Source: an uncultured Prevotellaceae bacterium (GTDB lineage Bacteria; Bacteroidota; Bacteroidia; Bacteroidales; Bacteroidaceae). From it: a stretch of 64,000 bases of DNA. Position 1 is the stretch's first letter, and every line of letters begins with the position of its first letter. Below the pieces are notes generated by a model that was not told the DNA's origin, did not search any database, and saw nothing but the letters and a program-made list of their open reading frames with translations. The DNA is taken from the NCBI GenBank assembly GCA_900315565.1, contig OMZS01000014.1:1-64000 (forward strand), written 5' to 3'. A program made the translations under genes and the position numbers. Positions 58,733-64,000 of the stretch are shown one piece after another.

Positions 58733-61396
58733 ATGATGACAGCCAACGAAATTCGCAATTCGTTCAAGAATTTCTTCGAATCGAAGCAACATGCCATTGT
58801 GCCTTCGGCACCCATGGTAGTGAAAGACGACCCCACGCTGATGTTCACCAATGCCGGCATGAACCAGTGGAAAGATATTATTCTGGGCACGCGCGACCCT
58901 GAGCCGCGGCGCCGTGCCGACACACAGAAGTGCCTGCGCGTGAGCGGCAAGCACAACGACCTGGAGGAGGTGGGCCACGACACTTACCACCACACCATGT
59001 TCGAGATGTTGGGCAACTGGTCGTTTGGCGACTATTTCAAAGAGGGTGCCATCGATATGGCGTGGGAGTATCTCGTTGACGTGCTCCACCTGAATCCCGA
59101 CAATCTTTACGTCACCGTGTTCGAGGGCTCGCCCGAGGAGAACATCCCCCGTGATGATGAGGCTGCCCGCTATTGGGCCAAGCACGTGCCCGAGGACCAC
59201 ATCATCAACGGTAACAAGCACGACAACTTCTGGGAAATGGGCGACACTGGCCCCTGCGGTCCCTGTTCGGAGATTCACGTTGACAGCCGCACGCCCGAAC
59301 AGCGCGCAGCCAGCGGAAAGAGCGGCCGCGAGCTGGTAAACCAGGACGACCCGCAAGTGATTGAGATTTGGAACCTCGTGTTTATGCAGTTCAACCGCAA
59401 GGCCGACGGCAGTCTGGAAAAGCTCTCGATGAACGTCATCGACACTGGCATGGGCTTCGAGCGGCTTGTGCGCATGCTGCAAGGCAAACACTCCAACTAT
59501 GATACAGATATTTTCCAGCCCATCATACGCGCTGAGGAGCAAATCACGGGCTTGAAATATGTTACCTTCGAAGAAGAAGAGCTGGCACCCGTGAGCAAGG
59601 AGCAGGACAACGTGAACGTGGCCATGCGCGTATGCGCCGACCATCTGCGCGCCGTGAGTTTCTCGATAGCCGACGGCCAGCTGCCCGGCAATGCCAAGGC
59701 GGGCTACGTCATTCGCCGCATTCTGCGCCGCGCCGTGCGCTATGCCTACACGTTCCTCGGCCAGAAAGAGGCTTTCCTCTACAAACTGGTGCCCACGCTG
59801 GTGCAGGAGATGGGCGACGCCTTCCCCGAGCTGAAGGCGCAGCAGCAACTCGTCAGCCGTGTGATGAAAGAAGAGGAGGACGCTTTCCTCCGCACGCTCG
59901 ACAAGGGCATTCAGCTGCTCAACAACGCCATGGAAGAGCTGCGCAAGCAAGGCGGCAAAGAGCTGAGCGGCGTGCAGGCTTTCCGCCTGTTCGACACCTA
60001 CGGTTTCCCGCTCGACCTCACCGAGCTCATCTGCCGCGAAAACGGCTTCACCGTTGACGAAGAGCAGTTCAACGTGGAGATGCAAAAGCAGAAAGAGCGT
60101 GCCCGCAATGCCGCCGCCGTAGAGAATGGCGACTGGGTGGAGCTGCGCCAGGGCGAACAGCAGTTTGTGGGCTACGACTACACAGAGTACGAGTGCCACA
60201 TCATGCGCTACCGCAAGGTGAAGCAGAAAAAGAACGAGTTTTACGAGCTGGTGCTCGACGCAACGCCGTTCTATGGCGAAATGGGCGGCCAGGTGGGCGA
60301 CTGCGGCGTACTCGTCAGCGAAGACGAAACCGTGAATATTATCGACACCAAGCGCGAGAACAACCAGAGCGTGCACATTGTGAAGCAGCTGCCCAAGAAC
60401 CCCGAGGCCGACTTCATGGCTTGTGTAGATACCGATAAGCGCGAGGCCAGCGCTGCCAACCATACGGCTACCCACCTGCTCGACTACGCGCTGAAACAGG
60501 TGCTCGGCGACCATGTGGAGCAGAAAGGCTCCTATGTCAGCGCCGATACGCTGCGCTTCGACTTCTCCCACTTCCAGAAAGTCACCGACGAGGAGCTGCG
60601 TCAGGTGGAACGCATGGTGAACGACATGGTTCGTCAGGACATTCCCTTGGACGAGCATCGCGACGTGCCCTTCGACGAGGCCAAACAGCTGGGAGCCATC
60701 GCCCTCTTCGGCGAGAAATATGGCGACAAGGTGCGCGTGGTGCGCTTTGGCCCGTCGTGCGAGTTCTGTGGCGGTATTCACGCCCGCAGTACTGGCCGGA
60801 TAGGGTTCTTCAAGATTCTCTCTGAGAGCAGCGTGGCTGCTGGCATCCGCCGTATTGAGGCCATCACGGGCCGCAACTGCGAGGAAGCCATCTACCTGCT
60901 CGAGGACACCATGCGCGCGCTGAAGGGTCTGTTCAACAATGCCAAAGACCTGAAAAGCGTCATTCAGAAATACATGGAGGAACACGAGTCGATGAAGAAA
61001 GAAATCGAGCAGTTCCAGGCCAAGGCCGTAGAGCGCGCCAAAAATGTGCTCATCGAGCGTGCCGAGAAACGCAACGGCGCCACTATTGTAAAAGCCATTC
61101 TGCCCATGGAGCCTGCTGCCGCCAAGGACCTCGTGTTCAAGATGCGCCAGGCTTTTCCCGAAAACCTCATCTGCGTGTTGGGCAGTGTTCATCAGGACAA
61201 ACCCATGCTGAGCGTCATGCTGAGCGACGACATGGTGAGCGAACATCATCTCAATGCCGGGCAGATGGTGCGCGAAGCCGCCAAACTTATGCAAGGCGGT
61301 GGCGGCGGACAGCCCCACTTCGCACAGGCCGGAGGCAAGAACAAGGACGGACTGCGTGAAGCCATCGAAAAAGTCATCCAATTGTCAGGTTTTTAA
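58733..61396 (+). CDS. alaS: Alanine-tRNA ligase
   Basis: 887 residues. Class II aminoacylation domain: [20 protein letters not shown] and [16 protein letters not shown] at the start, then [17 protein letters not shown] tail. The editing domain has [11 protein letters not shown] and [13 protein letters not shown] (zinc-type ligands), and the C-Ala domain ends [20 protein letters not shown]. The start is ATG at 58733 or the adjacent ATG at 58736. It is followed by a terminator at 61437. Confidence 0.97.
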   Translation: MMTANEIRNSFKNFFESKQHAIVPSAPMVVKDDPTLMFTNAGMNQWKDIILGTRDPEPRRRADTQKCLRVSGKHNDLEEVGHDTYHHTMFEMLGNWSFGDYFKEGAIDMAWEYLVDVLHLNPDNLYVTVFEGSPEENIPRDDEAARYWAKHVPEDHIINGNKHDNFWEMGDTGPCGPCSEIHVDSRTPEQRAASGKSGRELVNQDDPQVIEIWNLVFMQFNRKADGSLEKLSMNVIDTGMGFERLVRMLQGKHSNYDTDIFQPIIRAEEQITGLKYVTFEEEELAPVSKEQDNVNVAMRVCADHLRAVSFSIADGQLPGNAKAGYVIRRILRRAVRYAYTFLGQKEAFLYKLVPTLVQEMGDAFPELKAQQQLVSRVMKEEEDAFLRTLDKGIQLLNNAMEELRKQGGKELSGVQAFRLFDTYGFPLDLTELICRENGFTVDEEQFNVEMQKQKERARNAAAVENGDWVELRQGEQQFVGYDYTEYECHIMRYRKVKQKKNEFYELVLDATPFYGEMGGQVGDCGVLVSEDETVNIIDTKRENNQSVHIVKQLPKNPEADFMACVDTDKREASAANHTATHLLDYALKQVLGDHVEQKGSYVSADTLRFDFSHFQKVTDEELRQVERMVNDMVRQDIPLDEHRDVPFDEAKQLGAIALFGEKYGDKVRVVRFGPSCEFCGGIHARSTGRIGFFKILSESSVAAGIRRIEAITGRNCEEAIYLLEDTMRALKGLFNNAKDLKSVIQKYMEEHESMKKEIEQFQAKAVERAKNVLIERAEKRNGATIVKAILPMEPAAAKDLVFKMRQAFPENLICVLGSVHQDKPMLSVMLSDDMVSEHHLNAGQMVREAAKLMQGGGGGQPHFAQAGGKNKDGLREAIEKVIQLSGF

Positions 61397-61436
61397 ACCT
61401 CAGCGGCCACCCGGCCGAAACCATTGAAAAGAATTT

Positions 61437-61470
61437 ATGAGGCGCGCATGGGTTCGCGCCTCATTTTTTT
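61437..61470 (+). terminator. alaS terminator
   Basis: ATGAGGCGCG pairs with CGCGCCTCAT, 8-nt loop, then seven T. Confidence 0.9.
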
Positions 61471-61553
61471 ACCATATTATTTGCAGTTTACAAGAAAAAA
61501 CGCTAAATTTGTCGCCATAAACCTGAACAATTGTTTAACTAAACCCAAAGATT

Positions 61554-61961
61554 ATGGCATACAAAATTATTGACATCGAAGGCGTAGGCGAGGTCTATGC
61601 TGAGAAACTCCAGGCTGCTGGCATCAAAACCGTAGATGATCTCCTTGACCGTTGCGCATCGGCAAAGGGCCGCAAGGAACTCGAGGAAGCAACCGAAATC
61701 AGTGGAAAACTGATTCTCCGTTGGACCAATCACGCCGACCTTTTCCGCATCAACGGCATTGGCCCGCAGTTCTCTGAGCTGCTCGAGGCTGCCGGCGTTG
61801 ACACCGTGAAAGAGCTTCGCCACCGCGTAGCCGAGAATCTGCAGCCCAAACTCGAGGAAGTGAACGCCGAAAAGAATCTCTGCAACCGCGTTCCCTCGGT
61901 GAAGGAAGTGCAGAAGATGATCGACCAGGCCAAAGAACTGGAGCCGCGCGTCACCTACTAA
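61554..61961 (+). CDS. DUF4332 helix-hairpin-helix protein
   Basis: 135 residues with two helix-hairpin-helix units: IEGVGEVYAEKLQAAGIKTV near 8-27 and INGIGPQFSELLEAAGVDTV near 66-85. This is the DUF4332 pattern, found alone or in larger proteins and presumed to bind nucleic acid or protein. It is soluble, with no catalytic motif. It has a terminator on each side, so it is a single-gene unit. Confidence 0.85.
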   Translation: MAYKIIDIEGVGEVYAEKLQAAGIKTVDDLLDRCASAKGRKELEEATEISGKLILRWTNHADLFRINGIGPQFSELLEAAGVDTVKELRHRVAENLQPKLEEVNAEKNLCNRVPSVKEVQKMIDQAKELEPRVTY

Positions 61962-62003
61962 ATCGTTTTCTCGGTTCCCGTTAAGGAAAATAACGATAAT
62001 GTT

Positions 62004-62046
62004 AAGCCCGTCATTCACATTGCTAGGTGAATGGCGGGCTTTTTTT
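62004..62046 (+). terminator. Terminator after the DUF4332 gene
   Basis: AAGCCCGTCATTCAC pairs with GTGAATGGCGGGCTT (one mismatch), followed by a T-run. Confidence 0.9.
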
Positions 62047-62121
62047 GGTGAGTTGAGGCTCCTTTTCGGCGAATGGCAGGCGTTTCTGTTGAATGGCGTG
62101 CCATTGCCGCTATTTGTGTTC

Positions 62122-63435
62122 TTACTTCAGCACTTCGATCAGGAAATCGGATACCAGGCGCGTGGCACGGTAGATGTTCTGCCCGAAGCCGTGGTCCTGG
62201 GCTTCGAGAATTTCGACCTTGGCATTTGGCCATACGCTCTTGTAGCGCTCGCCGTAGGTGTAGGGCACCACGCGGTCGCCTGTGCCGTGAACAATCAGCG
62301 CCGGGCCCTGATAATTGGCGGCCGTCTCGTAGATAGGCAGCGAGAATGCTGTCTTGATGTAGTTGCGGCCCAGCCGTTTGCCGCCCCACAGCTCAACAAA
62401 CTCGGGCGGGTCGAGCGGATTGTAGTTGGCGCCCATGGTGCTGCCACGTATGGCATCGTCGCGCAGCACGGCAGCCGGTGCCATGAGTGCCACGGCGGCA
62501 ATATCGCCCGGCTCCAGCTTTCCGGCAGTCATCGAGGCCACCACGCCGCCTTGCGAGTGACCCACCAAAGCCACCTTGCTTACGTAGCGGAGGTCGCGCA
62601 CGTACTCAATGACTTTCATGGCGTCTTCAATCTCGTTGGGCACTGTCATATCTACAAATTCGCCCTCGCTCGCACCGTGGCCGTTGAAGTCGAAACGCAG
62701 ACTGGCAATGCCGTGGGCTTGCAGCGAGTCGGCAATCAGCTCGAACAGCGGCCCCTCTTTCGAGCCGCCAAAACCGTGGCAAAACACCACCATCGGGCAT
62801 TGCGCGCCCTGTGCCAGTGAGGGCTTCTGCAGGATGGCTGCCAGCCGGCCTTTGCCACCGTCAAGGCTGATTTGTTCGGTGGTGCCGTCGATGGGGCGTT
62901 TCTGGGCGAAGGTCTCAGTGAGCGTTTTCTCCATTTTGTCGCTCAGCACAGTGCTCAGCACCACCTTGCCCTGCGGGTCGATGAGCATCATCGATGGTAT
63001 CCACTTCACGCCGAAGGCCTTGGCCACCTCCGAGTCGCGCATCTTCTTGAGGTCGCTCACCTGCGCGTACCTTATATTATATTTGCTGATGGCATTGACC
63101 CAGTTGTCGGTCTCGGTGTCGAACGAAACGCCCACAAACTCAACGCCGCGCGGCGCAAAGTCGGCATACATGCGCTGCACGTTGGGCATATCCTTGCGGC
63201 AGTCGGGGCACCACGAGGCCCAAAAGTCAATCAGCGCCCACTTGCCCTTGATGAGCTTGCTCAGCTTGACGCTTTTGCCTTCGGGCGTCTTTAGCTTCGC
63301 GTCGGGCACCTGCTGTCCGGGTTTCAGCAATTCGGTTGCATACTTGGCATCGTCGTCGGTCTGCTCGAACTGTGCGAGCACTTGTGTTGCCGCCATGAGC
63401 AGCATCAAAACAAAAGTCAATCTGAAGTTTTTCAT
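62122..63435 (-). CDS. Fusion of TlpA-type thioredoxin and alpha/beta-hydrolase esterase
   Basis: 437 residues from the ATG at 63435. Signal peptide ([20 protein letters not shown], cleavage near AQ). Residues about 35-180 are a TlpA/ResA-like thioredoxin fold with redox C76 and C79 in WASWCPDC. Residues about 190-437 are an alpha/beta hydrolase: oxyanion HGFGG near 220-224, nucleophile S294 in [11 protein letters not shown]387 in HGTGDRVV and H415 in QDHGFG. The [10 protein letters not shown] and MTVPNEI stretches resemble feruloyl/cinnamoyl esterases of gut bacteria. The joint function is unknown. Promoter on the minus strand: TATCTTTG at 63463-63470. Confidence 0.88.
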   Translation of the reverse strand: MKNFRLTFVLMLLMAATQVLAQFEQTDDDAKYATELLKPGQQVPDAKLKTPEGKSVKLSKLIKGKWALIDFWASWCPDCRKDMPNVQRMYADFAPRGVEFVGVSFDTETDNWVNAISKYNIRYAQVSDLKKMRDSEVAKAFGVKWIPSMMLIDPQGKVVLSTVLSDKMEKTLTETFAQKRPIDGTTEQISLDGGKGRLAAILQKPSLAQGAQCPMVVFCHGFGGSKEGPLFELIADSLQAHGIASLRFDFNGHGASEGEFVDMTVPNEIEDAMKVIEYVRDLRYVSKVALVGHSQGGVVASMTAGKLEPGDIAAVALMAPAAVLRDDAIRGSTMGANYNPLDPPEFVELWGGKRLGRNYIKTAFSLPIYETAANYQGPALIVHGTGDRVVPYTYGERYKSVWPNAKVEILEAQDHGFGQNIYRATRLVSDFLIEVLK

Positions 63436-63458
63436 ACAAAAAATAGTATCTGAAATTT

Positions 63459-63489
63459 TTTGCAAAGATAATAATTTTTTGTACTTTCG
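63459..63489 (+). promoter_or_regulatory. Back-to-back promoters of dinB and the thioredoxin-esterase gene
   Basis: dinB: TTTG at 63459-63462 and TACTTTCG at 63482-63489 (19 bp apart). On the other strand TATCTTTG at 63463-63470 serves the thioredoxin-esterase gene. The two overlap, so polymerase binding at one should exclude the other. Confidence 0.65.
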
Positions 63490-63493
63490 CCAA

Positions 63494-64000
63494 GTGGACG
63501 AACGAAAAATCATACATATCGACATGGATGCTTTCTTTGCGAGCGTCGAACAGCGCGACTTCCCCGAGTTGCGCCATAAGCCCATAGCCGTTGGCTACGA
63601 CGGTCCGCGCGGAGTAGTTTCTACTGCCAGCTACGAGGCCCGCCCCTTCGGCGTGCGCTCGGCCATGCCCATGACACGCGCCAAACGGCTCTGTCCCATG
63701 CTCACCGTTGTGCCGGGCCGGTATAAAGTGTACAAGGAGGTGTCGGCGCAGATTCACGAAATATTCCACGATTACACCGACTTGGTGGAGCCGCTGTCGC
63801 TCGATGAGGCTTTTCTCGATGTGACTGAGAACAAGAAAGCAATGCCCCTGGCTGTTGACATCGCGCGCGAAATCAAACAGCGCATCCGTCAAACCACCCA
63901 ACTCACGGCATCGGCAGGCGTGTCGTACAACAAATTCTTGGCCAAGATTGCCTCCGACTACCGCAAGCCCGACGGGCTTTGCACCATTCACCCCGACCGC
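63494..64000 (+). CDS. dinB: DNA polymerase IV, N-terminal part (cut by window edge)
   Basis: 169 residues are visible from a GTG start at 63494 to the window end. Y-family motifs: [13 protein letters not shown] with the first catalytic Asp, a [17 protein letters not shown] block, and [10 protein letters not shown] with the catalytic Asp-Glu. DinB does translesion synthesis. The GTG is chosen because an in-frame ATG further down (63524) would remove the first strand, and the -7 box lies 4 nt upstream. The gene is probably leaderless; no LexA-type site was recognised. Confidence 0.93.
   Translation, partial: MDERKIIHIDMDAFFASVEQRDFPELRHKPIAVGYDGPRGVVSTASYEARPFGVRSAMPMTRAKRLCPMLTVVPGRYKVYKEVSAQIHEIFHDYTDLVEPLSLDEAFLDVTENKKAMPLAVDIAREIKQRIRQTTQLTASAGVSYNKFLAKIASDYRKPDGLCTIHPDR

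Noticed and set aside
58673..61381. Long minus-strand open frame (902 codons) opposite alaS
   Set aside because: It mirrors alaS, a certain gene, and has no recognisable motif or promoter.

Overview
The window reads as chromosome of a gut- or oral-type Bacteroidetes bacterium, most likely a member of the Prevotellaceae. The evidence is Bacteroidetes-type promoters (-7 box TAnnTTTG, little Shine-Dalgarno signal), a SprA-type giant outer-membrane protein of type IX secretion, DUF3098 beside ftsX and uppP, a formiminotransferase-type histidine pathway and a GH92 enzyme. Species cannot be fixed from sequence alone. No rRNA, tRNA or CRISPR array was recognised.

Layout. 1-1.7 kb: end of an insertion-sequence transposase, a lipoprotein and a decayed gene remnant. 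1.7-11.7 kb: ddh (lysine/DAP), ruvA and the 8.1-kb sprA. 11.7-18.5 kb: histidine degradation genes ftcD-hutU-hutH-hutI on the minus strand. 18.9-21 kb: nadB with an extra C-terminal domain. 21-26.3 kb: PH-domain protein, S13 D-Ala-D-Ala carboxypeptidase, MscS-type channel, bile-acid-type symporter and an unknown protein. 26.3-31.4 kb (minus): MGMT-family protein, gamma carbonic anhydrase, acyl-CoA dehydrogenase, two membrane microproteins, etfA and etfB. 31.9-40.3 kb: pepD, a YbhN-type membrane protein, a 31-residue microprotein, rsmA/ksgA, msrC, a YfhO-family protein and a membrane-bound AraC regulator. 40.4-45.4 kb: two secreted paralogues (one with a Gly/Gln/Asn repeat tail), a LysM/TPR protein with a similar tail, a coiled-coil lipoprotein and mtnN. 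45.5-52.4 kb: class A beta-lactamase, typA, a histidine-phosphatase/GH92 fusion and rpsO. 52.5-57 kb (minus): folK, queA, truB, uppP, DUF3098, ftsX. 57.2-64 kb: radical SAM protein, MerR regulator, alaS, DUF4332 protein, a thioredoxin-esterase fusion and the start of dinB.

Three kinds of non-coding structure stand out. (1) Five intergenic loci carry a dyad with a CTAG core whose inverted arms sit exactly 23 bp from the core, extended by oriented half-units at a strict 21-bp period; all five lie downstream of genes. In one locus a 184-bp MITE-like element appears inserted exactly at a CTAG core with CTAG duplicated. (2) Many gaps between genes are built of degenerate 7-9 bp word repeats; the same kind of repeat also occurs inside coding frames (HutI, SprA, the NadB domain junction, the N-terminus of the S13 peptidase), suggesting that spacers have been converted to protein. 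(3) A phased operator-like motif lies upstream of the AraC gene, the divergent repeat-protein gene and the coiled-coil lipoprotein gene, suggesting a small local regulon. Several genes (rsmA, the radical SAM gene, dinB, the AraC gene) have the -7 box only 4-5 nt before the start codon and are candidates for leaderless translation.
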